Assembly: GCF_001238275.1 (NCBI RefSeq)
Contig: NZ_LGTB01000064.1
Location: 1 to 34,710, forward strand
DNA from: Bradyrhizobium viridifuturi
GTDB taxonomy: Bacteria; Pseudomonadota; Alphaproteobacteria; Rhizobiales; Xanthobacteraceae
Direction: 5' to 3'
Length of the DNA: 34,710 nucleotides
Part shown: positions 23,546-31,621 of the stretch, one piece after another
How the letters are laid out: each line of letters starts with the position of its first letter
Numbering within the stretch: position 1 is the first letter of the stretch
Program-made: the position numbers and the translations under genes
Notes under the pieces: generated by a model
The model's input: the letters and a program-made list of their open reading frames with translations, nothing else
The model's database searches: none
Told to the model about the DNA's origin: nothing

Positions 23546-26434
23546 TCAGGTGACGTCGAGATCGCCCTCTGGCGTCGCTGCGCATATGAAGAAGTGCGGG
23601 CAGCGAGGGCACGTAAAGGCGTCCGGCAAAGGATCGAAGGCGCCTACATTGATGCCGTCGAGCAGTATCTCGGTCTTCTTGACGCGGTTCGTGACCTGGG
23701 TGCGGGAGAGCGGCGGAACGTCCACCGCTTCGTTGTCGGTCAGGTGAATTGCCTCGACCACGGTTCTGGCGCCGAAGCGCCCGACCGCCGCCCGCTGATA
23801 GAGGAAGTACTCGAGCTTATCGAACTCCTTTTCCCCGCGATGGCCGCTTCGGATACGCCGGACCACGATGACGCCGTCTGCGCGCTCCGCGATCTCCGCC
23901 GCCTCGACCACGACGCGGCCGTTGGCGAAGTCGATGGCGAGCGGTTCGGCTTCGCGGAAGCGCCGCCCGGCGCCGGCATCGATGAGCCCGTCGACCAGAT
24001 GACGCGCCAGATCGAGATAATCGGCGGCATAGGCCGGGTCGGTCGGGCCCTGCCGCTTCCAGATATCGGCGAAGGCGGCGTGGGTCTCTTCACGTGACGG
24101 GGTCGACGTCAGGCGTGCCTGGGACAGCCAGTCGATGAGTTCATAGATGCACGAATGGGTGCGCTCGAAAGACGTCGCTCGCCGCGCGGTGCCGATACCG
24201 AGCACGTGCGTATAGAAGAAGCGCCTCGGACACCGATCATAGGATACCACGCGCCGATCGGTCAGATGCCACTCGTTCGGCAGCGTCACCCGGACATTGG
24301 TCGGTTTCGGTGGTGTCGGCAGCGGCACGATCGGCGCGGTGTCCATGCGTCGCATCTTCGCCTGAACGCGCGGAAGGAAGAGCGACGGGTTTCGGGTATT
24401 TCCGTTCTCTTGCAGCCTGGTGAAGTAGAGCCGCAGATAGGTGCGGGCGCGCGACATGGCTACGAAGAAGAGACATTCCTCTTCCTGCTCGTGCCCCGAT
24501 CGTCCCTGCTCGGCGACCGAGCCGGTGGCGCCGGCGATCATGTTCTCGGGCGGTGGGCAGCGGGAGCCCTGATATTTCGCGGGAAGCCCGCTCACCACCA
24601 GACCCGGAATATGGACAGCCTCGAATTCGAGACCCTTGCTCGCGTGGATGGTCATCAAGCGCACGGCGTTCATCTGCAGCGCGGCCTCCGGCACCTGCCG
24701 CAAATCACGTTCTTCCGCGAGCAGTACGAGATTGCGGACACGGTCGAGCGACGTATGGATCGGCGATCCCTTCGAGACGGGACTCTGTTCCCGGAGGAAA
24801 TTCAGAAACTGCCAGATCGCAATGCCGCGCATCCGATCCGAAATAGCGGTGCTTGCGGCGAGTGCCCGGATCGAGTCACTGCGGTCCAACAGGATCGTTG
24901 TGAGATAATCCCAGGCGCCTTGCGATGTCTTCAAGCCCGCAAGATCCACCGCGAGCCGCTTGATCGCCGCCGACGCCGGCGCGGACATGCCAGCTAGGCC
25001 GGACAACTCGTCGAGGCGCAAGAGCGCCGGCTTGTCGCCATCGCGCAGATGACGAAGCATGCGTCTCACGTCCTGAAGCGGCGCACGGTAGCGTGGCATC
25101 GCGCAGACGCGTACAAGCCCGGCTCCGAAGCGGTCGGTGGCCAGCGTCAGGAGCGAAAGCAGGTCACGGATCTCGTCGCGTTCGAAGAGGCTGCCGAGAT
25201 GCAGAACGGGAATGCCGCGCGCTTCGAGCGCCCGAGCGATCTCGTCGATGCGAGGATTGGTGCGGCAAAGGACGGCTTGATCCCGCAGCGAAACGCCTTC
25301 CTTCTCGAATTGGATGATGCTGGCGGCGATCCCGGCGGCTTCGTCGTCCGGTGTGTCGAACCCGCGAATCTCCGGGACCGCGTCGCCTTCGCCGCGGTTG
25401 GCTTCGAGCTTCAGTTCCGCCAGTCCGACCGGCATCGACATGGTTTTCGCGAATACGCTGTAGGCGTCGATCACCTTTTGGGTCGATCGGTAGTTGATTT
25501 CGAGAGGTTCCGAGACGGCAGCCGGAAAGTCGGCCGAAAAGGCGGTCATGTTGGCGGAGGAAGCGCCACGAAACCGGTAGATCGATTGCCGCGCGTCGCC
25601 GACGACCCAAAGCTGCTTGCCGTCTCCGGCGAGCGACTTGACGAGGCGCACGCTGGCTCGGTTCACGTCCTGATATTCGTCCACCAGCATGTGACGGTGG
25701 CGTAGACGCGTCGCCGCACGGACGGACTCGTCTCGTTCCAGCAACAACGTCGGCAACATGATGAGATCGCCGAAATCGACGGCCTGTCTTTCGACCTTCG
25801 CCGTTTCGTAAAGTTCGTAGACGGACGCTATCTCGCGAACCTTCTCGGCCGACTTGAGGGCATCCGCGTCGCCGGAAACTTTGGCGCGTGCATATTGTGC
25901 CTCCGCAAGCTTGCGGTACTCCGGCGCCGTCACGACTTCGTCCTTCGCCCGCGAGATCGCCTGGAGGATATCCTTGAGAACGATGACGGGATCCCAGAGA
26001 TTCTTGTAGTGATCGAGCGGAAGCGTCGGCAGAATCTCCTCCAGGACGGCGATGGCGTCGCTGCGATCGAACAGCGAGGGATCCGGCGGCAGCCCGAGCT
26101 TGTCGTGAAATCGCCTGATGAGATCGAGTCCAAAGCCGTGGAACGTTCCGATCCAGAGGGCCGCCGCCTGGTCGCCGAGGGCCAGCGCAACGCGTTCGGA
26201 AAGCTCGGCCGCGGTCCGGTTCGAGAACGTCAGAACGAGAATGGCGGAGGGCTGGACGGAATCGGCCAGCAGGGACTGAATGCGGCTGACCAGACTTCGT
26301 GTCTTGCCAGTGCCGGGGCCGGCCCGAAGCTGATAGGGGGAGTTGCGGTGAGCGGCGGCCCGTTCCTGGGCGGGGTCACGCTTGAAAGCGACCGGAGGCT
26401 TGGGCGCGGTCGCCTCCACGTCGGCAAGAGGCAA
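23546..26434 (-). CDS. UvrD-like superfamily 1 helicase with Cys-cluster C-terminal domain (helicase part of a peptidase-helicase)
   Basis: A frame of 962 codons. Walker A is RAGPGTGKTRSLVSRI (residues 38-45), Walker B is MLVDEYQDVNRAS (251-256), a later motif is LWVVGDARQSIYRFRGAS, and motif VI is FVAMSRARTYLRLYF. The C-terminal 250 residues resemble a RecB/Cas4-like nuclease fold with four Cys: one in VVSYDRCPRRFFY and three in FTCPRCPHFFICA, an iron-sulphur pattern. The expected D...D-x-K nuclease residues are replaced (VVVRRIRSG), so this domain may bind DNA without cutting. As read, translation would begin at a TTG inside the peptidase gene. One extra G or C at about 26422 fuses it to the peptidase, which I think is the true gene. 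Confidence 0.85.
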   Translation of the reverse strand: MPLADVEATAPKPPVAFKRDPAQERAAAHRNSPYQLRAGPGTGKTRSLVSRIQSLLADSVQPSAILVLTFSNRTAAELSERVALALGDQAAALWIGTFHGFGLDLIRRFHDKLGLPPDPSLFDRSDAIAVLEEILPTLPLDHYKNLWDPVIVLKDILQAISRAKDEVVTAPEYRKLAEAQYARAKVSGDADALKSAEKVREIASVYELYETAKVERQAVDFGDLIMLPTLLLERDESVRAATRLRHRHMLVDEYQDVNRASVRLVKSLAGDGKQLWVVGDARQSIYRFRGASSANMTAFSADFPAAVSEPLEINYRSTQKVIDAYSVFAKTMSMPVGLAELKLEANRGEGDAVPEIRGFDTPDDEAAGIAASIIQFEKEGVSLRDQAVLCRTNPRIDEIARALEARGIPVLHLGSLFERDEIRDLLSLLTLATDRFGAGLVRVCAMPRYRAPLQDVRRMLRHLRDGDKPALLRLDELSGLAGMSAPASAAIKRLAVDLAGLKTSQGAWDYLTTILLDRSDSIRALAASTAISDRMRGIAIWQFLNFLREQSPVSKGSPIHTSLDRVRNLVLLAEERDLRQVPEAALQMNAVRLMTIHASKGLEFEAVHIPGLVVSGLPAKYQGSRCPPPENMIAGATGSVAEQGRSGHEQEEECLFFVAMSRARTYLRLYFTRLQENGNTRNPSLFLPRVQAKMRRMDTAPIVPLPTPPKPTNVRVTLPNEWHLTDRRVVSYDRCPRRFFYTHVLGIGTARRATSFERTHSCIYELIDWLSQARLTSTPSREETHAAFADIWKRQGPTDPAYAADYLDLARHLVDGLIDAGAGRRFREAEPLAIDFANGRVVVEAAEIAERADGVIVVRRIRSGHRGEKEFDKLEYFLYQRAAVGRFGARTVVEAIHLTDNEAVDVPPLSRTQVTNRVKKTEILLDGINVGAFDPLPDAFTCPRCPHFFICAATPEGDLDVT

Positions 26435-26967
26435 GCGTCGAGTATCTGCTGTCGGACAAGAGGCAGGGGGAGGCCCGTCTTCGAGGCGATTTCCGACGCT
26501 CGGGCTCCGTCTTCAACGAACCATTTGGATGCGAGAGACCGCGGAAGGAGAAATTCGCGCGCGAACACGTTGGCTTCGAGTTCGCGTCGCTCACGGGCGC
26601 CGTAATCCTCGACCTTCTGCAGGCCGACGGGTGCGGCCTCGGTCGAGCGCGAAGGATCTATGTCGGCGGCTGCGCATGAACAGGACTGCGCATGCGCGAC
26701 CAGATGGCCGATCTCATGCGCGACGACCAAAGCCTGCTCGGCGACCGACCCGACCTTCGCCGCGCAGATGGTACCGCTCTGTTCGTCGAAGAGAGCTCGT
26801 GCGCCCTTGAGAGCGGGGTCGTCGGGCTCCAGAAACGTCAATTCGAGATCGTAGCGCTCGATCGCGCGCGCGATCAGATCATCCGGGCTCTGCGGATCGG
26901 CACCCTTGCGCACGAGCTCGAGATGGAGTTGAGCGGCGAGCTCGCGAATGGTCTCGAAGGACTTCAT
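26425..26967 (-). CDS. ImmA/IrrE-type metallopeptidase domain (N-terminal part of a peptidase-helicase)
   Basis: The 26967 ATG opens MKSFETIRELAAQLHLEL, followed by the zinc site VVAHEIGHLVAHA (His84, Glu85, His88) and RRELEANVFAREFLLPR with the third ligand Glu131. IrrE/ImmA peptidases typically cleave repressors after DNA damage or element induction. Family similarity runs to VRQQILDACLLP (residue 182). Past that point this frame continues to 26230 with an off-frame composition (rich in Pro, Arg, Ser), while the helicase sequence begins in the -1 frame (ADVEATAPKPPVAFKRD). I have therefore ended the domain near 26425. Either the two are one fused protein with a lost base, or two overlapping genes, or a programmed frameshift. 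Confidence 0.8.
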
Positions 26968-26973
26968 GAAGGA

Positions 26974-27605
26974 TCAGAGCTTGAGAAGATAGCACTGCTG
27001 CTCGGGTGAAAGGCCCGAATTGCGGACAGCCTCTTCAAAGGTCTCGCGTGCGGAAAGGGTAGGCTTTGCGTCGGATTTGAAGTGCTGACCGCGCGCGAGG
27101 ACCGGCGGCGCCTGGAAGTGTGCGATGACCAGATACGTCGGCTCGCCGGCTTCCCGCGCGACCTTTTCGCAGACCCTATCCTCGACGTCACCGTGTCGGG
27201 CTCTATCGTCCGGTCGCGCAGTTTGATTAGAAACGTATTGTTGGCGTTCAATCCGCGGGCCACCGATCTGAAACGCGTGCGGTCCATGTCCGCAAACGGG
27301 TTCTTGGTTTGCGGAACAGCCTGAAGAGCCGGGACCGGCTTCTTTTCCAGTTCGTAGAGAGCATTCTGAAAATGGCTGATCGCGCGGGAGACCGCCGGCG
27401 ATACGCTATCATCGTCGTCGGCTTCGCCAACTTCGTCTTCGATCGCGCTGTCGAGCAGCAGATCAACCGCGAAATCGGTCAGCTCGTCCGCATACGCCGG
27501 ATATTTTCTCGTGAACTCTTCCAAGGTCCCCGGGTCCGGGATCGGCCTGGCCATGGCGAACGCGTACAACACGTCGTCCAACGGCATCGTGGGGTTGGCA
27601 GTCAT
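26974..27605 (-). CDS. unknown protein between the sigma factor and the peptidase-helicase (one apparent 1-base frameshift)
   Basis: The start MTANPTMPLDDVLYAFAMARPIPDPGTLEEFTRKYPAYADELTDF is helical and acidic, with a D-rich stretch (EADDDDS). A segment FADMDRTRFRSVARGLNANNTFLIKLRDRTI follows. After about 27195 the plausible sequence changes frame, continuing DVEDRVCEKVAREAG, then HFKSDAKPTLSARETFEEAV and ending SGLSPEQQCYLLKL at 26974. One extra G near 27195 (ACGGTG to ACGGGTG) joins the two parts into about 211 residues. The alternative uncorrected frame runs to 26964 with a Ser/Arg-rich off-frame tail. It sits 12 nt after the sigma gene and 6 nt before the peptidase gene, so an anti-sigma or regulator role is possible, but no known domain is recognised. 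Confidence 0.65.
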
Positions 27606-27617
27606 CGTCAGCGCTCC

Positions 27618-28388
27618 TCATCGTGCTTTTAGTTTTTCCGCCGCCTTGCGCAGATTCTTGCGGATGGCGGTACCGGAAACACCGCAAATCGTTGCGGCAG
27701 TAACCTCGTTCGGATCCTCGGATCCGGGGGCGTAACCCTGAAGACAGCAGAGTTCGACCGCTTTGCGCTGCGCGGGCGGCAATTTCTTAATCTCTTCGAG
27801 CATCTCGGCGAGATGGACGAAGTCCTCCTGATTGGCCGGGGTCTGGGCCGCGCGCGACAACCTGCCGAGCGTGTCGTTCGGATCAATCGGTTGACCGTCT
27901 TCATCGACTTCACGGCCGATGTCGCGGAACAACTTGCCGCGGTTGTCTTCCTTCCTGACGCGCCGATACCGGAGGGTTGCGAGGCCCTTGTTGAACTTGC
28001 ACTCGAACAGGTCGAGCGCCGTCGCGTCGTGATTGGTACCGACGCGTGCGAGCAGCTCGCAGAAGGTCTGCAGCACCTCGTCGCGCAGGCCTTGTGCATC
28101 CGGCCGGCTGTCCGGAATGGTGCGCTTGAGCCGGCGTTCGCATCGCGACAGTAGCGGAACGACGAGCCTGTCCACGGCGCGCTTGTCTCCGGACAGACGT
28201 GCCTCGCGAACCAGATGGACCAGGCATTCGCTCGACATATAGCCGGGATCCGCCGGATCGCGGATCTTGGCTCTCCGCAACTGCTCGTCGAGTTCCTGCC
28301 CCAAGGCCACATCGATGCTGGCCTCGATTTCCGGAGGGCGTTTATAGCCGACCCCTCCTTTCGTCATCTTATTCAGTGCTCTCGGCAT
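27618..28388 (-). CDS. sigma-70-family-like factor
   Basis: A 256-residue protein. I chose the ATG giving MPRALNKMTKGG because GAGG lies 6 nt upstream and the distance to the promoter-like motif then matches that of the ubiquitin-like gene exactly. The central region (LRDEVLQTFCELLARVGTNHDATALDLFECKFNKGLATLRYRRVRKE) looks like a divergent sigma region 2. The C-terminal part (LEEIKKLPPAQRKAVELCCLQGY, then ATICGVSGTAIRKNLRKAAEKLKAR) is a region 4 helix-turn-helix, with an acidic insert between helices. It is the first gene of the large minus-strand operon and is probably autoregulated. Remote from standard ECF groups. Confidence 0.78.
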   Translation of the reverse strand: MPRALNKMTKGGVGYKRPPEIEASIDVALGQELDEQLRRAKIRDPADPGYMSSECLVHLVREARLSGDKRAVDRLVVPLLSRCERRLKRTIPDSRPDAQGLRDEVLQTFCELLARVGTNHDATALDLFECKFNKGLATLRYRRVRKEDNRGKLFRDIGREVDEDGQPIDPNDTLGRLSRAAQTPANQEDFVHLAEMLEEIKKLPPAQRKAVELCCLQGYAPGSEDPNEVTAATICGVSGTAIRKNLRKAAEKLKAR

Positions 28389-28451
28389 CGGCCGCCTCGC
28401 ATGGCGCAATTTGGTTGTGAAGACCGCCCGGACGGCCCCCTTGCATGGCGC

Positions 28452-28484
28452 TAATCCCTCATGGGGCCATCGCCGAAACCCCCT
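28452..28484 (-). promoter_or_regulatory. two-block promoter-like motif upstream of the sigma-factor gene
   Basis: On the minus strand AGGGGGTTTCGGCGA (28484-28470), a 12-nt spacer, then GGATTAGCG (GGATTA at 28457-28452), ending 63 nt before the sigma ATG. Identical in both blocks and spacing to the motif at 23530-23498, with one differing base in the second block. Just upstream both copies also carry an A/T-rich AAATT(T)CC. Confidence 0.75.
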
Positions 28485-28931
28485 CCATGGAATTTTTTGA
28501 GGGGAAGCCTAGAGCGATGGCGGCATTTAAGTACCGTCAAAGCGTGCAAGTAATTGATGTCGCGGGGTATTTGTGCACGCAATGATAGTCGCTGGGTTTC
28601 TTATTGTGCAACCTCTTCGTCCAGACGTCCGGAAACGTCCCAGTCTGACTGGCGATTGAAATTGTTCTGGAATATTACTATCTTATGTGTGATGTAGCGC
28701 ACAATGGCGCCGGCCCGTGGAACCGGGAACCCCAAAAGATCGTTGCATGAGGGTCTCGGATACATTACATTCCGTGGCAGATCGCTGGACATAGGGCGTG
28801 AGCACAACCAGCCCCTCCCGATGGTAACATCGGGGCCGGCTCCATGAGACGGGCAGCCCCGCAAAGGGTCAAGAGGTTCGCCCCGAGACATCTCGCGATG
28901 TCGCACAGGCCCGAAAGGGCCTGTTCTATTT
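28485..28931. other. intergenic region between the sigma operon and the next minus-strand gene
   Basis: No supportable gene. A minus-strand frame at 28601-28906 has mixed composition and no recognisable family. The AT content is higher than in the flanking genes, as expected for regulatory DNA. Confidence 0.3.
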
Positions 28932-29477
28932 TCACCACGGCTTTTTCCGGTTGCGGTCGTAATTGCGGCGAGGCGATCCCCCCTTCAGCGTCAGCTCGAC
29001 CAAAGTCGCGAATTTGACTTGGCCGAAGGTCGCCACGCGCCTGGTCGAGTCCCTCAGGAAGGCGCTTCGGACCCGCATCTTCAGTTTCGCCCGCTTGTCT
29101 CCCTTCCAGCGTTCGAGCGTGAAGGGAATGACGTAGTGTAGCGGATCCTCGCCTTCCTCGGTGGTCAGCTTCACGACCAGACACCGATCGCTTTCGCCAA
29201 GCCAGACCGAACCACGCGCGGCTCGATCGAGATGCTCCCAGATATTCAACGACGCCTGATACCGCTTCACGCAGAACCGGCCGTCCTTCCGCGTAGATGA
29301 CGGAAATTTGGGCCGCGCGTCGTCCGGAAGGGCGTCTTCCGTGAAGCAATGATCGGAAAACTCCACCAGAATGGCATGCTGCTCGCCACCGATTTCGCCG
29401 GAGATGACCGTCTCGTCGAGATGGCCGAGATCGAAGGAGTCCCCTTCGATCTCGAAAATTCCCCAAGTTACCGTCAA
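28932..29477 (-). CDS. hypothetical protein (181 residues)
   Basis: The product starts TVTWGIFEIEGDSFDLGHLD after a TTG codon with GAAGGA upstream. It has alternating hydrophobic strands (ILVEFSDHCF, SVWLGESDRCLVVKLT, HYVIPFTLERW) and a basic C-terminus (GGSPRRNYDRNRKKPW) that could contact nucleic acid. No catalytic motif or known family is recognised. Codon pattern is consistent along the frame, so I think it is real. It lies between the SRAP/dinB genes and the sigma operon, on the same strand as both. Confidence 0.6.
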   Translation of the reverse strand: MTVTWGIFEIEGDSFDLGHLDETVISGEIGGEQHAILVEFSDHCFTEDALPDDARPKFPSSTRKDGRFCVKRYQASLNIWEHLDRAARGSVWLGESDRCLVVKLTTEEGEDPLHYVIPFTLERWKGDKRAKLKMRVRSAFLRDSTRRVATFGQVKFATLVELTLKGGSPRRNYDRNRKKPW

Positions 29478-29543
29478 AGCATTCCTTCGTGATCTCGAGA
29501 CCCGGTCTTCCTATACGAGGTTGCGGGAGAAGGCCATTGCTCG

Positions 29544-29861
29544 TCAAAAGCCCTCGCCGTCATCCCGCGCGAGTACGGCACCGCGGAACAATTCGTCGGA
29601 TCCGCAACGTTGCCTGCCTACCTCCCCCGCGATCTTTGACCCGAGTCTAATCGGATTCTTCTGCTTGTGCGCTTCCGCTGGCCGCGGACCGGCTCGCGTG
29701 AACCGAGCCGCTGACGCGTCTCGGCCATCCGGCTTCGATCCCTTGCGCAGATCCGGATTGTCGCGTTGTTCGACGGACGTATAGAAGGCCCCCATGTCGA
29801 CGTGAACGATCTCGCGTTGGCGGGCCGAGAGTTCTGTCTGGTCGTCGTCCTCGTCGGTCAC
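29544..29861 (-). pseudogene. dinB: truncated DinB (DNA polymerase IV) N-terminus
   Basis: A GTG at 29861 overlaps the SRAP stop (GTGA). After an acidic leader, REIVHVDMGAFYTSVEQRDNPDLRKG is a clear match to the Y-family polymerase start (HIDMDAFYASVEQRDNPELRGKP). The second catalytic-region Asp is Gly here (DMG for DMD). After LRKG the polymerase sequence stops; the remaining 65 residues are unrelated. More than 300 residues of a normal DinB are missing, so no polymerase is made. Confidence 0.72.
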
Positions 29862-30582
29862 GTCGCTAGGCCGGCCGAATCTTCCTTGACGCCGCGGCCG
29901 ACGATCCGGAGCGTGCCGTCGGCAAGCGGTCGCTGCAGCTTTAGTGCCTCGTCCGATGGGGCCGTCATCCAGGCTTCGACTTCGTCCGGCGTCGTCAGGA
30001 TCACGGGCATCGCCTTGGGGTGGATGGCGCCGACCTCTGCGTTCGGCTCCGTCGTGAGGAATGCGTAGAGATCGTTCGTGGTCTCGCCTTCCTTGACCTT
30101 TCGAACAGATGTCCAGCTTGTCCAGATTCCGGCGAAGCAGGCTAGGGGACGGGACTCGTCGAGAGCGAACCAGATGTCGCCACCTTCGGCCGTGTTGAAC
30201 TCGCTGAACGAGTTGAATGGCACCACGCAACGGTTTTCGGTCCCCAGCCATCGCGTCCAGTGCTTGCTCTTCACGTTGCGGATGTTGGTCGTGCCGCCGT
30301 CCGGCTCCATTCTGAGCAATTCCTTGAAATCCACCGGCTTGCCTTGGCCTGCAGCTTTTCGGCTCGTTTCTTGGTGGCGTCCATCAGCGCCTTCGATGAC
30401 GACGGCATTCCCCATCGCGCCGTGGCGAGCTCGCGGCCTTCGGCTCCGTTCCGCACGATCGGTGCATTGTAGTCCGGAAACACGCCGGGCATCGGTGCGA
30501 GATTGCCCACGTATCGGTTCACGACGCGGAACAGCGCGCTTATCGCGGCCTGGTTTGTTGTAATCGAATAGAGATTGCACAT
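29858..30582 (-). CDS. SOS response-associated peptidase (SRAP, HMCES/YedK family), one apparent 1-base frameshift
   Basis: SRAP proteins crosslink to abasic sites in single-stranded DNA through Cys2. The start is MCNLYSITTNQAAI, with Cys2 exposed after Met removal. ARWGMPSSSKALMDATKKRAEKLQAK follows; the sequence then continues in another frame as GKPVDFKELLRMEPDGGTTNIRNVKSKHW, CVVPFNSFSEF (active Glu) and GAIHPKAMPVIL (active His). One extra G at about 30342 (AAGGC to AAGGGC) gives a continuous 241-residue protein of normal length with all active residues. It starts 3 nt after the upstream gene and overlaps the dinB fragment. Confidence 0.85.
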
Positions 30583-30585
30583 CAG

Positions 30586-31035
30586 TCAGGCTTCGGTTCG
30601 AGGCTGGCGCGGCTGCCAAGCCAACTGTAGCAGAGTTGCGGAGGGACGCTGGCCCGTCTTGGCGCATTTGCGGCAGCGTAGTCGGCTTGCGAGATCATGC
30701 ACGAAGGTGGTCGGCGGGTGCTTCATCGCCGCGAGGTCGACGTCGCTCGGCGTCTTGCAGCGCGTGCACCTGATCTCAAGCCAAGGAAAGCCTCCGTTCA
30801 CGGCCTGGTCGATGGTGGGCGATGGATCGATCGGTTCGCCGTCACTCCACATGCGCTCGTTCCAGCTTTCGCAAAGCAACCTGTCAGCTTGCTGGATCAT
30901 GGCCTCGCCCTTGGCCCGCATCTCGGCCGATTGGGCAGCAAGCATGTTGGCCATCGCGCGGGCCTTGCCGAGCTCCTTTGCCAGCGCCTTGCGATCACCG
31001 CCCGACAGGGGCGTAGGGTGATACTTCGGGGCCAT
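30586..31035 (-). CDS. hypothetical protein with paired C-x2-C motifs (149 residues)
   Basis: The N-terminal half is helical and charged (GGDRKALAKELGKARAMANMLAAQSAEM). The C-terminal half has IRCTRCKTPSDVDLAAMKHPP and RLRCRKCAKTG, two C-x2-C knuckles about 30 residues apart, as in a zinc ribbon. This type of protein is recurrent in Bradyrhizobium-like genomes next to SRAP genes. It ends 3 nt before the SRAP start, so they form a unit. Function unknown; zinc binding inferred. Confidence 0.7.
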   Translation of the reverse strand: MAPKYHPTPLSGGDRKALAKELGKARAMANMLAAQSAEMRAKGEAMIQQADRLLCESWNERMWSDGEPIDPSPTIDQAVNGGFPWLEIRCTRCKTPSDVDLAAMKHPPTTFVHDLASRLRCRKCAKTGQRPSATLLQLAWQPRQPRTEA

Positions 31036-31080
31036 CCGGACTATCCAGGCGCAAGTGATCGGATCGCGTTCCGGAACGGG

Positions 31081-31476
31081 CTAGGACGTCTCGAACGCTG
31101 GCCAGCACCCGTCTTCTTCATGCCTGCCGGTGCGCTGCTGGCAGGTGTTGTCGAGCAAACGCTGCGCCACGTCCTTCCAGAGCGCGTTGCCGCCATACAA
31201 TCGAACTGCATCGGCGGTCTGGATTTCCACGGTCCTCTCGCAGCGACGGCATGAGATGCGCAGGACATGGCGTTGAATCTCGGAAAGACGCCGCTGCCGC
31301 TTCTGGGCTCCGGTCTCGTCGGCGCGAGGGTCATTCAGGACCGATTCCCAGTATTCCGCCGGAAGCGGTGCATCCGGAGGCGCCGACGAGGGATGTCGCC
31401 TCCGAGCAGCTTCAGCGGCCAGTATTTCCATCTGCTTCGGGGTCGGCATACGCCAGCTCGCGGGTCGATCGGTCAT
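31081..31476 (-). CDS. hypothetical protein with Cys pairs (131 residues)
   Basis: The product starts MTDRPASWRMPTPKQMEILAAEAARRRHP. Its second half contains LRISCRRCERTVEIQTADAVRLYGG and ends with NTCQQRTGRHEEDGCWPAFE, so Cys pairs could hold a zinc ion. It shares the overall plan of the neighbouring 149-residue protein (helical start, Cys motif near IS/IRC-x2-C), suggesting distant relatedness. It lies 45 nt upstream of that gene on the same strand. Function unknown. Confidence 0.7.
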   Translation of the reverse strand: MTDRPASWRMPTPKQMEILAAEAARRRHPSSAPPDAPLPAEYWESVLNDPRADETGAQKRQRRLSEIQRHVLRISCRRCERTVEIQTADAVRLYGGNALWKDVAQRLLDNTCQQRTGRHEEDGCWPAFETS

Positions 31477-31621
31477 TCCGAATTAGAACATAACAAGAAC
31501 AAAAGTCGAGTCCGCTTCGACCCTCATGGAGAAAAAATCATCCTTTTGGGAGGGGCGCGGTGTCGGAACCAAGCCGGGCCGTTCGTCTTGAATCCGGCGT
31601 CAGTAATGGAGTTCCCCGGCG

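Noticed and set aside
26230..26424. C-terminal extension of the peptidase frame overlapping the helicase
   Set aside because: Its Pro/Arg/Ser-rich sequence is typical of off-frame translation, while the other frame encodes conserved helicase motifs.
28601..28906. 101-codon minus-strand frame between the sigma operon and the next gene
   Set aside because: No ribosome-binding site of note, no family resemblance and mixed composition; left as intergenic.
28534..29480. 12-bp direct match TACCGTCAAAGC at about 28534 and 29470
   Set aside because: Exact 12-base matches are expected by chance many times in a window of this size, and one copy overlaps a start codon.
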